Shown: piece after piece, positions 22,828 through 32,045 of the stretch
Numbering within the stretch: position 1 is the first letter of the stretch
Layout: each line of letters starts with the position of its first letter
From: Micromonospora costi
GTDB taxonomy: Bacteria > Actinomycetota > Actinomycetes > Mycobacteriales > Micromonosporaceae
Direction of reading: 5' to 3'
NCBI RefSeq assembly: GCF_003626655.1
Contig: NZ_RBAN01000001.1
Coordinates: 620,001 to 684,000 of the forward strand
DNA length: 64,000 nt
The notes under the pieces: generated by a model
What the model saw: only the letters and a program-made list of their open reading frames with translations
Told to the model about the DNA's origin: nothing
The model's database searches: none
Program-made: the position numbers and the translations under genes

Positions 22828-23703
22828 TCAGCCTTTCAGGCCGCTGCTGGCGACGCCGGAGAAGAACTGCCGCTGGAGCACCAGGAAGATGACGATGAGC
22901 GGCAGTGACGCGACGAGGGCGCCGGCCATGAGGGTCGGATAGTCGGTTCCGAACTGGCCCTGGAGCCCGGCCAGGCCGACGGTGATGGGCCGCTTGTCAC
23001 CGCGTGGGGTCACGATGAGCGGCCAGAGCAGGTCGTTCCACGAGTAGAGCGAGGTGAGGACGGCCAGCGCCGCCATGGTCGGGCGCGCCATGGGCAGCAT
23101 GATGTACCAGAACGTCCGCAGGGGTCCGGCGCCGTCGAGCCGGGCGGCCTCTTCGAACCCGGCGGGGATCGACAGGAACGCCTGCCGCATCAGGAAGATC
23201 CCGAAGGCCGAGAACATACCCGGGATCGCCAGGGCGGGAATGGTGTCGAGCATCCCGAAATCCCTGATGATCTCGAACTGCCCGATGAGGAACAGCTGGC
23301 TGGGCACCATGAGCATCGCGATGAACAACCCGAACAGGAGCCTGCGTCCGGGGAACCGGAGCCGGGCGAACGCGTAGCCGGCGAGCGCCGAGACAGCGAG
23401 CTGCCCGATCACGCGGAGTACGAGCGCGGACACGGAAACGGTGAGCTGCGCCCAGAACGGCACCGAGCCGAAGAACGTGGCGAAGGCGCCGGTGGTCGGG
23501 TCTTCGGGCAGGAGCGTCGGCGGCATCTGGGAGGCTTCGCGGTTGGACTTGAAGATGGTGATCAGCTGCCAGACGAACGGCGCCACCATGACGACTGCCG
23601 CGACGGCGAGGACGACGTGGATGACCCACTCGCCGTGGCGGGACGCCTTCGATCCGGCTGCCGCACGCTCGATGGGCCTGCTTCGGAGGATCTGATCAGT
23701 CAT
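22828..23703 (-). CDS. Sugar ABC transporter permease (MalG type)
   Basis: ATG 23703, overlapping the preceding permease by 8 bases; 291 residues with six membrane helices. The N-terminal helix is preceded by a basic cytoplasmic segment. The EAA loop contacting the ATPase is FEEAARLDGAGPLRTFWYIMLPMARP. The sequence has the MalG pattern, including the SYSWNDLLWPLIVTPRGDKRP-type segment (YSWNDLLWPLIV). It forms the channel with the MalF-type subunit encoded just upstream. No ATPase gene is nearby, so a shared MsiK-type ATPase is likely, as is usual in actinobacteria. Confidence 0.92.
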   Translation of the reverse strand: MTDQILRSRPIERAAAGSKASRHGEWVIHVVLAVAAVVMVAPFVWQLITIFKSNREASQMPPTLLPEDPTTGAFATFFGSVPFWAQLTVSVSALVLRVIGQLAVSALAGYAFARLRFPGRRLLFGLFIAMLMVPSQLFLIGQFEIIRDFGMLDTIPALAIPGMFSAFGIFLMRQAFLSIPAGFEEAARLDGAGPLRTFWYIMLPMARPTMAALAVLTSLYSWNDLLWPLIVTPRGDKRPITVGLAGLQGQFGTDYPTLMAGALVASLPLIVIFLVLQRQFFSGVASSGLKG

Positions 23704-24628
23704 AGAACACCCACCGGCGTTGCAGGCGGAACTGGACGAGGGTCGCGGCCATGATCACCATGAGCAGCACGATCGCGATCGCGGCCCCGTAGCCCTGGTC
23801 GAACTCCACGAAGGCCTTCTCGTAGAAGAGGTAGACGATGGTTTTCGAGTCGGCGAGCGCGGTGTTGTTGACGCTGCGGAGCATCACGAAGATCAGGTCG
23901 AACATCTGCAGTGCGGAGATCACGGTCAGCACGGTCACCAGAAACACGCTCGGCGACAGCAGCGGCAGGGTGATCCGGAAGAACTGGCGGACGCGTCCCG
24001 CCCCGTCGAGCGATGAGGCCTCGTAGAGGTCTCGCGGGATCGACTGGAGTCCCGCTCCGAGGATGATGAGGTTGATGCCGAGGCTCATCCAGATGCCGAC
24101 GACACCGACCGCGTAGATGGTGAAGGTCGCATCGGCGACCCAGTACTGCCCGGGGACGCCGAGCAGGGAGAGAACGTAGTTCAGCAGGCCGAAGTCGCCG
24201 TTGTAGATGAAGCGCCAGACCATGCTGACCGCGACCGGCAGCGTCACGACCGGCAGGAAGAACAGGACCCGGTAGACGGCGCGGCCGCGGCTGACCTGCT
24301 CGATGAGCGCGGCGAGCACGATCGCGACGGGGACGCCGAGCAGCAGGATCGCGGTGTAGAGCGCCGAGTTGCGTAGGGCCTGCCAGAAGGTCTCGTCGCC
24401 GAGCAGCTCGGTGTAGTTGTCGACTCCGGTGAACGTGCCGGGCCCGAAGGCCGGGACGTCCATGAAGCTCTTGCCGAACGTGGTGAGGAACGGCCAGACG
24501 TAGAGGGCGACGAGGCCGATGAGCGCCGGAGCGATCATCAGGTAGCCCCAGCCGGGTGAGGGAAGCAGCCCTCCCCCGCGGCTGCGGTTGCGCTGCCGCG
24601 TGGGAGGGCTGGCGACGTCGGTGGTCAC
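23696..24628 (-). CDS. Sugar ABC transporter permease (MalF type)
   Basis: I choose GTG 24628, which overlaps the receptor's stop codon (GTGA), over longer upstream frames; 310 residues. Six helices; the N-terminal LMIAPALIGLVALYVWPFL segment and the EAA loop LYEASSLDGAGRVRQFFRITLPLLSP are diagnostic. Translational coupling to both neighbours (4 and 8 base overlaps) fixes the receptor, MalF, MalG order. Confidence 0.92.
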   Translation of the reverse strand: MTTDVASPPTRQRNRSRGGGLLPSPGWGYLMIAPALIGLVALYVWPFLTTFGKSFMDVPAFGPGTFTGVDNYTELLGDETFWQALRNSALYTAILLLGVPVAIVLAALIEQVSRGRAVYRVLFFLPVVTLPVAVSMVWRFIYNGDFGLLNYVLSLLGVPGQYWVADATFTIYAVGVVGIWMSLGINLIILGAGLQSIPRDLYEASSLDGAGRVRQFFRITLPLLSPSVFLVTVLTVISALQMFDLIFVMLRSVNNTALADSKTIVYLFYEKAFVEFDQGYGAAIAIVLLMVIMAATLVQFRLQRRWVFYD

Positions 24629-25872
24629 TGCGCGAGGACCTCGTTGATCGCTGTGTTGTAGGCCCGAGCGGCGTCGGCCGCGGTCTGCTTGCCCTCCCAC
24701 GCCGGGCCGAGGTACTGGGTCTCGAGGTCGGTCCACTTGGCGGCGTCACCGGCGATCGGCAGCGGCACCGCGTAGTCGACGGCGTCGACGAAGACCTTCA
24801 GGTTGAACTCGGGCATCACGTCGAGCCAGCCCTGCTGGGTGTCCTTGTACGCGGGCAGCACCGCGCCGCTCTTGGCCTGGATCACCGCCGCGTCCCTGCC
24901 GCTGGCGAAGATGAGGAACTCGGCGAGTTCCTTGGGGTGCTTCGTGCCGGCGTACCCGGCGTTGAGGATGCCGCTGATCATCGTGGCCCGCTGCTTCGCC
25001 TTCGGCAGCGGCGCGACGCCGACATGCGGGCGCAGCGCCTGGTCGCCGTAGAGGCGCTGGGCCCAGAAGGAGCCGGAGAAGTACATGGCGACCTTCTGGT
25101 CCATGAACATCTGCACCGCTTCGGTGTCGGAGAGCTGCTTGAGCGTCGGCGAGAGGCCGTCGGCCTGCATCTGGGTCCAGAACTGCAGACCGGAGATGGC
25201 CTCCGGGCTGTCGATCGCGGCCTTGCCGTCGTCGCCGATCACCTTGCCGCCGGCCTGGTAGATACTGTTGTAGTAGCCGCCCTGGCGGTCGATCGGGGCG
25301 GCGATGCCCCACACGCCGGCGGCGGGGTTGGTGAGCTTACGGGCGGCCTCACGCGCGTCGTCCCAGGTCCAGGTGTCGTCCGGGTAGGCCACGCCGGCCT
25401 TGTCGAAGAGGGCCTTGTTGAACCAGATCGCGTTGGTGTCGAAGTCCTTCGGCAGGCCGAAGAGCTTGCCGCCGGTGTCGTACAGGTCGAGGACGGCCTT
25501 GGGGTACGCGGCCAGGTCGACGCCCGCCGCCTTGACCGCGTCGGTGATGTCGAGTAGCTGGTTGCCCTTGGCGTACGCGGGAAACTGGTCGGCGAGCATC
25601 CAGAACGCGTCGGGTGCGGTGCGTCCTGCCGCGCCGACCTGAAGGGTGGACCAGTACTCGGGCCACGGCAGGACCTGCACCTGCACATCGATGTCGGGGT
25701 GCTTGTCCTCGAAGGCCTTGGCGATCGCCTCCATGGCCGGCTTCTGGTCGTCGCTCCAGGTCGCGTAGCTCAAGGTGACCTTGCCGTCTCCCCCGCCGCT
25801 GCCGCTGCAGCCGGTCGCGGCGAGGGTGGCCAGCACGGCCGCGGCGGCGACCCATCTCTTGCCGTATCGCAT
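24625..25872 (-). CDS. Sugar ABC transporter substrate-binding lipoprotein
   Basis: ATG 25872 after GGAGAAAC; 415 residues. A lipoprotein signal with lipobox LAATGC (Cys22) is followed by a Gly/Ser linker and a family-1 sugar-receptor domain: VTLSYATWSDDQKPAMEAIAKAFEDKHPDIDVQV in outline, a central FDTNAIWFNKALFDKAG, and a C-terminal ETQYLGPAWEGKQTAADAARA. It captures an oligosaccharide outside the membrane for the two permeases. The upstream GH97 glycosidase, 27 bases away, suggests an alpha-galactoside or similar ligand. Confidence 0.92.
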   Translation of the reverse strand: MRYGKRWVAAAAVLATLAATGCSGSGGGDGKVTLSYATWSDDQKPAMEAIAKAFEDKHPDIDVQVQVLPWPEYWSTLQVGAAGRTAPDAFWMLADQFPAYAKGNQLLDITDAVKAAGVDLAAYPKAVLDLYDTGGKLFGLPKDFDTNAIWFNKALFDKAGVAYPDDTWTWDDAREAARKLTNPAAGVWGIAAPIDRQGGYYNSIYQAGGKVIGDDGKAAIDSPEAISGLQFWTQMQADGLSPTLKQLSDTEAVQMFMDQKVAMYFSGSFWAQRLYGDQALRPHVGVAPLPKAKQRATMISGILNAGYAGTKHPKELAEFLIFASGRDAAVIQAKSGAVLPAYKDTQQGWLDVMPEFNLKVFVDAVDYAVPLPIAGDAAKWTDLETQYLGPAWEGKQTAADAARAYNTAINEVLAQ

Positions 25873-25899
25873 GGTTTCTCCTTGGTGGGTGGCCGAGCT

Positions 25900-28389
25900 T
25901 CAGTGCCCGGCCGCGGTGGTGGCGGTGTCGTGGTGGAGGTGGAGGCGACCCGACGCCCAGTCGACGTGGGCCGGCTCCGGGTGGTTGGGCAGGGTGTCGG
26001 CGCGCAGGCTCAGCGTGGCGACACCGCGGAGGTCGACGTCGATGTCGCGCGGCGGTTCCCCTGAGCGGACATCGACGCTGAACAGCTCGGCCCCGTCGGC
26101 GTGCACGCTCATCCGGGCGGCGGTGCCGGGGGTTTCGTCGTCGACGCCGATGCGGGCGGTGAACCGGTCGGCTGAACCGCCCAGGTAGAGCTCGATCCGC
26201 GACGGCGTGGACGCGCCGAGCCCGTCGTCGAACTCGGTGCCCGCGATACGCATGCGGCGGCCGTCGCCCGGGTTGCCGCCACCGTTGCTCTGGTCGCGTT
26301 CGATCGGTCCGCTCTCGTTGTCGAACGCGACCATGGTCAGCGCCGACAGGCGATGGGATCCCGGGGTCAGGGGCCGGAACAGGCGGGCGTGCGCCACGAC
26401 CGGTACGCCGTCCTCGCCCGGCGTCTCGACCGTGACCACGCCGGCCCGACCGGGTGCCAGGGTGGCGGGCGCGGTGACCGTCCAGCGGTCACCGTCGAGG
26501 TGTTCCGCCGACCAGCCCGGTGGTAGCCGCAGGCGTCCGTCGGTCCGCAGGACGGCCGTGCCGTCCGGGCCGAGCAGTTGGACGGGTGGGTCCACCTGCG
26601 GGGCCGCCTGCTCGGGCCGCTCGACGGCTCGGTGCAGCCGGGCGCCGCGGGCGGCGACGATGGCGACGAAGCCGCCGTTGTCCGCCACCTCGACGACCAG
26701 CTTGTCGTCGACGGGTCGCCGGTGGGAGGTCAGGCCACCCTCGGCTCCGTCGCCGACGATCCACGCGTCGACCGGTCCGAGTGCCAGCCGGTCGAGGGGA
26801 ACGGTGAGACGGCGCGCCGGCCCGGTGGCGATGCCTCCGACGAACCAGCGGTCCCCGGACCGACGGGCGATGACGGCCTCGTGGTCGGGGTCGCCGGCGA
26901 GCAGCACCGTCTCGTCCCACACCGGCGCGAGTTCCGCGAGGAACCGGGCGGCGTCCGGCCTGGCCAGGTAGGCGTCGACGTCGTCGGCGAAGTGGGTGAT
27001 GCCGCACTCGAACGCGACGCTGAGCGCCAGCTCGTGGCCGTCGCTCGTGGTCCGCCCCGGCGCGCCGAACGCGACGGGTGTGTAGTCCATCGCCCCGACC
27101 ACGTTGCGGGTGAACGGCTGGATGACGTTGTGCGCGGGCGTCAGCGGCGTGTCCTGGTAGAAGACGTAGTACTCGCTGCCGCGGATGGCTTCGTACCCGA
27201 TGACCTGCGGCCAGGTTCGCGCCCACCCGCGTGGGATGACCGAGCCGTGGAAGTTCACGTGCAGGCCGAGCCGGGCGGTCTCGGCGAGGATCGTGTCGTA
27301 CCAGCGGTAGCGTTCCTTCGACTCGGACTCCATGAAGTCGACCTTGATGCCGGCGACGCCCCAGGACCGCCACAGGGCGAGCTTCGCCAGGTTCTCCGGC
27401 CCGTCGAGGTCGTGCCAGACCGCCCACAGGTGCACCTGGATGCCGCGACGACTCGCGTAGGCGACGATCTCGGGGACCCACGTCTCGTCCCAGCCGCAGT
27501 CGATGAGCAGATGCTCCCAGCCGAGGCGGGCGGCGACGTCGACGAAGTGCCGCTGCCGGTGCAGTTGGGCTCCGGAGTAGAAGTCGGACCACCACGACCA
27601 CGCGGCGCGCCCCGGGCGCACCCATCGCGTGTCGGCCGGCGGGTCGGGTGGGGGCGCCAACTCGTCGACGAAGCGGCTCTCGACGATCGCGGCGAGGTCG
27701 CCGATCAGGAAGACCCGCCAGGGGGTCACGGGACCGCGGGTGATCTCGACCGACTCGTCGGCCAGCGCAAACCGCGCCTCGCCCCCGTCGCGGATCTCTG
27801 CGTGGGCGCCGCTGAACCGACCGTCGATCGCCGCCTCGGTGAGCAGGAGACACACCCCCGCCCGGGGCGAGCGGACGAGAAGCGGAAACCCGTAGGCGCC
27901 GGGCGGCAGGTCGGCGACGTCGGCGCCGAAGCGCGGCGTCTCGTACCAGGTCTGGTAGTCGAGTGCCCACACACGGGCGTCGGGTTCGAGGGTGAGTTGG
28001 GTGCGGTCGGCGTCGAGGCGGCTGTGGCCCTCCAATCGGGCGAGCACGTAGCGGACGGCCACCCCGTCCGCACTGGCCCTGACGTGGATCTGCCACTCGA
28101 GGCCACTCGCGTGGCGCAGCTCGTGGACCGTCTCGCGATGCGCGTACCGGTGGGTGCCCGTCGCCTTGCCGGACCGGGCGGTCCACTCGTCGGTGATCTC
28201 GCGGTCGTGCGAGCGCAGGAGAACCGAACCGGCGTCCAGGTCGACGCCGTCGACGCGGATGCCCAGCCGGACCCCGTCGAGGACGGTTCGTCCACCGCGT
28301 CGCACACGCAGGACGACAGCGTCCGCTCGCGTCTTCACCTCGGGCTCGACGCGCTCGGGCAGCGCCGTCGGGTCGATCTCGTTGACCAC
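25900..28389 (-). CDS. GH97 glycoside hydrolase with C-terminal NPCBM domain
   Basis: GTG 28389 with GGAGACG upstream; 829 residues, no signal peptide seen, so cytosolic. The GH97 barrel is recognisable from GRAAWSWWSDFYSGAQLHRQ, the GIKVDFMESESKERYRW strand and the VNFHGSVIPRGWARTWP segment. Asp351 in KVDFM is where retaining GH97 alpha-galactosidases carry their nucleophile, so a retaining enzyme is predicted. Residues about 680-829 form an NPCBM carbohydrate-binding domain (GSHRLSALTMVAFDNESGP; DDGLGASTPSRIELYLGG). It would cleave the imported sugar; it leads the operon with the ABC importer. Confidence 0.88.
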   Translation of the reverse strand: MVNEIDPTALPERVEPEVKTRADAVVLRVRRGGRTVLDGVRLGIRVDGVDLDAGSVLLRSHDREITDEWTARSGKATGTHRYAHRETVHELRHASGLEWQIHVRASADGVAVRYVLARLEGHSRLDADRTQLTLEPDARVWALDYQTWYETPRFGADVADLPPGAYGFPLLVRSPRAGVCLLLTEAAIDGRFSGAHAEIRDGGEARFALADESVEITRGPVTPWRVFLIGDLAAIVESRFVDELAPPPDPPADTRWVRPGRAAWSWWSDFYSGAQLHRQRHFVDVAARLGWEHLLIDCGWDETWVPEIVAYASRRGIQVHLWAVWHDLDGPENLAKLALWRSWGVAGIKVDFMESESKERYRWYDTILAETARLGLHVNFHGSVIPRGWARTWPQVIGYEAIRGSEYYVFYQDTPLTPAHNVIQPFTRNVVGAMDYTPVAFGAPGRTTSDGHELALSVAFECGITHFADDVDAYLARPDAARFLAELAPVWDETVLLAGDPDHEAVIARRSGDRWFVGGIATGPARRLTVPLDRLALGPVDAWIVGDGAEGGLTSHRRPVDDKLVVEVADNGGFVAIVAARGARLHRAVERPEQAAPQVDPPVQLLGPDGTAVLRTDGRLRLPPGWSAEHLDGDRWTVTAPATLAPGRAGVVTVETPGEDGVPVVAHARLFRPLTPGSHRLSALTMVAFDNESGPIERDQSNGGGNPGDGRRMRIAGTEFDDGLGASTPSRIELYLGGSADRFTARIGVDDETPGTAARMSVHADGAELFSVDVRSGEPPRDIDVDLRGVATLSLRADTLPNHPEPAHVDWASGRLHLHHDTATTAAGH

Positions 28390-28600
28390 ATCGTCTCCGT
28401 GCCGTGCGGGGGCCGAGCGGGCGGATCCCCTGCACGGCGGGTTCCGACGCTAGGTTCGCGACAGCCCGCCGGGAATGTTCATTCGCACTCGGAGCCTGGA
28501 CGATTCGCTTCTGTCTGCGCCGGCCGTGGTGCAGCGAGACCGTGCCACGGCCCCCTTCACAGGGACGATCGGCGCACGGCTGGCCCTTGACACCCAGCTA
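28390..28600. other. Upstream region of the GH97/importer operon
   Basis: About 210 bases before the GH97 start, ending at a hairpin (28601-28639). It must contain the operon promoter. I see no convincing AraC direct repeats or -10/-35 boxes; frames here are shadows of the flanking genes. Confidence 0.35.
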
Positions 28601-28639
28601 CGACAAGAGGGCACATCCACTGGATGTGCCCTCTTGTCG
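28601..28639. terminator. Very strong hairpin, 19-bp perfect stem, 1-nt centre
   Basis: Arms 28601-28619 and 28621-28639 are exact complements (CGACAAGAGGGCACATCCA and its reverse complement) around a single C. It begins 51 bases after the stop codon of the M20 peptidase gene on the minus strand and also shields the GH97 promoter from read-through. Confidence 0.8.
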
Positions 28640-28689
28640 GGGTCGGGACAGCCGGATGTGAACCGACGATCCCGGTTCACCAACCCGCG

Positions 28690-31656
28690 TCAGACGATGG
28701 AGATCGACCGCACCTGGGTGTTGCCCTTGGTGTCGACGTACACCTGGTAATCGCCGACGGTGTACGTGCCCGCAGCGTTGTTGTCGATGGTGAACGTGGC
28801 CGTCACAGGAGATTCGCTGCCGTCGACGTGGGTCTGCTTGACCGTGATGGTCAACGCGTTCTTGTTGCCGTTCAGCTTCTTCACCACCGCCGACGGCTGC
28901 GCATCGGTGACGGCGTTGGCGACGGTCACGTAGACCGCGTCGGGCGACGAGAACTCGGCGTTCTTCTGCCCGTCACCGAACACGAAGAAGCCCCGTTGTT
29001 CGACGGCTCCACGGCCGGGGAACGGATCCGGGTTCGAGGCCAGGTACGTCGGATTGACCGTGTACAGGTCCGTCTTGGAATCCGCGAGCTTGGCCTGCAC
29101 CCCGGTGTACGGGGCATCGGTGATCGCGAGGTTGACCGACAGGTAGATGGCGTCGGGGTTGTTGGCCGAGATGCGCGAGGAGAAGTACTTGTCCGCACTC
29201 TGCCCCGCGGGAACGGCCAGCGGCACGACCTTGTCGCCGACGAGGATGTTGAACTGGAAGTCGCCGTAGCCGCCGGCCACGAACTTCGCCCAGGCCGCGT
29301 CCGACATGTGGTCGGGGCGCTCCACCTTGAACTCCAGACGCATCGGCGCCACGTACGTGCTGTTCAGGTACTCGGTGTCGTTCAGGGGCAGATAGACCCC
29401 TCCCGGGGCGTGCCCCAGTGCGAAAGCCGACGCCGTCGGGGTCGAGTTGCCGCGCCCGTTCCACATCGGGATGTTGAACGAGGTCGCGCCGAGCAGTGCC
29501 TGGTTGCCCAGCTGGCTCGCGCCGACACCAGCCGACGCGTCCTTGTAGGTCCCGATCGTGACATCGAGAAGGTCGAGGTCCGCCCGGTCGGCGTTCAACC
29601 CCGGCATGTCCGCCCACATGAACTTGGCACCGGCGGGCCCGGAGTACCGGGCCATCTCCAGCATGCCATCGGCCATGATCTTGGTCATCTGCACCGCCGA
29701 GTCGACCTTCATCCGCTCGTTGGCCGTGTGCCACCAGCGCTCGTTACCCGGGATCACCGCGCCGAAGGCGGTCATCTTGTTGCGGAAGCTGCTGGCCAGG
29801 GTGCCGCCGGTCGTGCCCTGCGGATAGACCACGTCCCTGAGGGCGTACGGATCCGCGAACTCCTCCGGGTTGCGGTCGATCGAGGCCTGGTAGCTCCCGA
29901 ACTGGAGAGCCGTCAGCGGGTTGTCGTGAGTGACGTACAACCCGGCGCCGACCGGCGAGCCGAGGGTGCCGATCGTGAAGCCCTTCGCCTCGAAGGCAGC
30001 CGTGACCGCCGTCGTCGCCTGGCTGGAGTCAGCCGCGGTGATGTGCATGCTGCGCACGTACATCGGCATGCTGAGGGTGCCGGTGGCGTCCGTGTAGAAG
30101 CTCGTCGGGGTCTCCGAGTTGATGCCCCCCATGAGGGCGAAGGTCAGGTTCGGCGTGCCGTTGCTCGGGTTGCGCAACAGGTTCGCCGGGATGCCCATGT
30201 ACTTGCCGATATAGGCCTCGCCTTCGACACCGTCGCGGAAGAACAGGTCGGCGATGCCGTCGGCGGCCTTCTTCAACTGCATGTCGGCGGCCGTGCTCCC
30301 CAGTGCGCCGAGGCCCTGGGAGAGAAGGAACATCCCCCACACGACGGCGTTCTTGCCGTACTGCGGGGTCGGCATCTCCATCGCCACGTCGGTGTTGATC
30401 TCCAGCGTGAGCGAGTCGCCGGTGATCGTGGTCTGCACCTTGGGCGTCGTGCGGGGAGCAGCCGGGAGCCAGCCCTTCGTGGTCGCGGCAGCGGTGATCG
30501 CCGCTACGAACCGATCGCGCTCCGCGGAGCCGGCCCCCGCCACGTCGAGGGTGAAGATGGCCCGCGAGGCGATCTGCGTCGTGCTGCCGTAGGCGATGTC
30601 CTTGAGCGTCGGGTCGCCTTCACGCAGGGTGACGCCGGCCTTGGCATCCGTCAGCCGGAAGGCCTTGGTGCTGTCCGCGGACAAGCTCATCGACACCGAC
30701 GGGGTCACCGATCCGGAGTTGCCGACGATGACCGGGAACCGCGAGTCGGAGGTGTAGGCCGCGACCGGGATCTCCTCCCGGTTGAGGTTCTTGTAGGCCC
30801 AGTTGTCGTAGAAGCTCGGGTTCGAGTTGTACGGGATGGACTGGAAGGTGGCGGTGTTCGTCGTCGAGGGCGTTCCCGGACCGCCGTCCTCGTAGATTCC
30901 CATGACGATGCGGATACGCCGGTCGAGGGGCAGCCCCGCCTCGAGCAGCGCCTTGGCCGCGAGCAGCGTCGCCAGCGTCGGGCCGCTGTCGTCCTGGATG
31001 CCCGCCCCGTAGACCCAGCCGTCCTGGACATAGGGCGAGTGGTACGCACCAGGAGTGCCGAGGTTGCCGTCGGCGTCCCGCCAGCGCGCCAGTTGGGCCG
31101 GCGTGACGGAGGCCGTCGGCGAGTCGAGGTGGCTCAACGCCATGACCATCTCCGGGGCGTCCGGGTCACCGATCTCGGCGTAGACGTACTTGTCGGGCTG
31201 GCGTTGAACGACCACGGGGAAACCCAGGTCGGTGGCCAACTTGACCACCCAGGCGAGCTTGGCGACCTTGCGGTCGTACTCGTGCTGGTTGGCCTCGGTG
31301 TTGCTGACCGGGAAGGGGTACGCCGTCGCGGCCGTGCCGCCCCGGGAGATGGAGTCGTAGCTCGACCCGTCCAGCATCGCCCCGACCAGAGTGAGCGGGT
31401 CGTAGGTGCCGTCCCCCGCCCGCGCACTGCTGACGCGCCCCGCCAACGCCTCGACTTCCGCGTGGATCGCGTCGCGCTCGGCGTCGGTCACCGACAGGTC
31501 GTAGGTGACGCTCGGCTGGAAGCGCTCCTCGCTGGCGCTGGCCTCTCCCGGTGCGGCGAGGCCCCGGCCGGCGGCGCTTGCGGGGGCGTTAGCCGCTACA
31601 CCCGTGGACAGGAGCAACGACACGCCAAGTGTCAGGGCAAGACGTTTCTTCCGCAT
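28690..31656 (-). CDS. Secreted M20-family metallopeptidase (PepV/Sapep-like), 988 aa
   Basis: ATG 31656 after GGGAGATC. A Sec signal peptide MRKKRLALTLGVSLLLSTGVAANAPASAAG is in outline at residues 1-30. Zinc-peptidase motifs follow: MALSHLDSP (first His), YGAGIQDDSGPTLATLLA (bridging Asp), RIVMGIYEDGGP (general base Glu region) and, late, NERWWHTANERMKVDSAVQMTKIM (His/Glu). The C-terminal 250 residues are beta-rich with no family I recognise. At 988 residues it is about twice the size of PepV or Sapep. Its codon use is less GC-extreme than its neighbours, hinting at acquisition. Probably degrades extracellular peptides. Confidence 0.75.
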   Translation of the reverse strand: MRKKRLALTLGVSLLLSTGVAANAPASAAGRGLAAPGEASASEERFQPSVTYDLSVTDAERDAIHAEVEALAGRVSSARAGDGTYDPLTLVGAMLDGSSYDSISRGGTAATAYPFPVSNTEANQHEYDRKVAKLAWVVKLATDLGFPVVVQRQPDKYVYAEIGDPDAPEMVMALSHLDSPTASVTPAQLARWRDADGNLGTPGAYHSPYVQDGWVYGAGIQDDSGPTLATLLAAKALLEAGLPLDRRIRIVMGIYEDGGPGTPSTTNTATFQSIPYNSNPSFYDNWAYKNLNREEIPVAAYTSDSRFPVIVGNSGSVTPSVSMSLSADSTKAFRLTDAKAGVTLREGDPTLKDIAYGSTTQIASRAIFTLDVAGAGSAERDRFVAAITAAATTKGWLPAAPRTTPKVQTTITGDSLTLEINTDVAMEMPTPQYGKNAVVWGMFLLSQGLGALGSTAADMQLKKAADGIADLFFRDGVEGEAYIGKYMGIPANLLRNPSNGTPNLTFALMGGINSETPTSFYTDATGTLSMPMYVRSMHITAADSSQATTAVTAAFEAKGFTIGTLGSPVGAGLYVTHDNPLTALQFGSYQASIDRNPEEFADPYALRDVVYPQGTTGGTLASSFRNKMTAFGAVIPGNERWWHTANERMKVDSAVQMTKIMADGMLEMARYSGPAGAKFMWADMPGLNADRADLDLLDVTIGTYKDASAGVGASQLGNQALLGATSFNIPMWNGRGNSTPTASAFALGHAPGGVYLPLNDTEYLNSTYVAPMRLEFKVERPDHMSDAAWAKFVAGGYGDFQFNILVGDKVVPLAVPAGQSADKYFSSRISANNPDAIYLSVNLAITDAPYTGVQAKLADSKTDLYTVNPTYLASNPDPFPGRGAVEQRGFFVFGDGQKNAEFSSPDAVYVTVANAVTDAQPSAVVKKLNGNKNALTITVKQTHVDGSESPVTATFTIDNNAAGTYTVGDYQVYVDTKGNTQVRSISIV

Positions 31657-32045
31657 TACCGTGATCTCCCTGAATGGTCAGACCCCAAAAAGCCTGATGA
31701 TCTTCGTTGTATACAAGACCCTTTCAGGCCTCTCCCAGCTTGTCAATGAGCCTTTTCGGGCACCGAGGATGCTGATCGAGGGAGCGGAATATCGAAGATT
31801 GTGAAGGGCGTCGAAGTCGCGCGGGCAGACACCAACGAACCACTGCCAAGCGCATCGCCGGGCAGGAGGCGCCCAAAGCCGGCCAGGAGCAAGCGGCGCC
31901 GATCAGGGCTGGCCCGAGCCCGTCACAGCGGGTCCGTCCGCTCGCCGCCGGCCCGACGCTCAATGCCCTGAATGCGGAAAGAAAAAGGCGACAGTGATCA
32001 GGCTGTTATCGTCAGCGGCAGGCAGAGCGAGCTTCCGTGCGGTAT
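31657..32045. promoter_or_regulatory. Upstream region of the M20 gene with TTGTATACAA palindrome
   Basis: A 389-base gap, AT-rich by local standards. TTGTATACAA (31707-31716) is a perfect 10-base palindrome with the TNGTATACNA look of GntR-family operators, 51 bases upstream of the M20 start. A minus-strand TTGACA (31741-31746) lies further up. No gene is seen in the gap. Confidence 0.4.

Noticed and set aside
26578..28590. A 670-aa frame on the plus strand
   Set aside because: Antisense shadow of the GH97 gene; no motifs or ribosome site.
28624..31749. A 1041-aa open frame on the plus strand
   Set aside because: It lies opposite the M20 gene, has Arg/Val/Gly-rich composition without any domain, and the minus-strand frame has a signal peptide and clear peptidase motifs.
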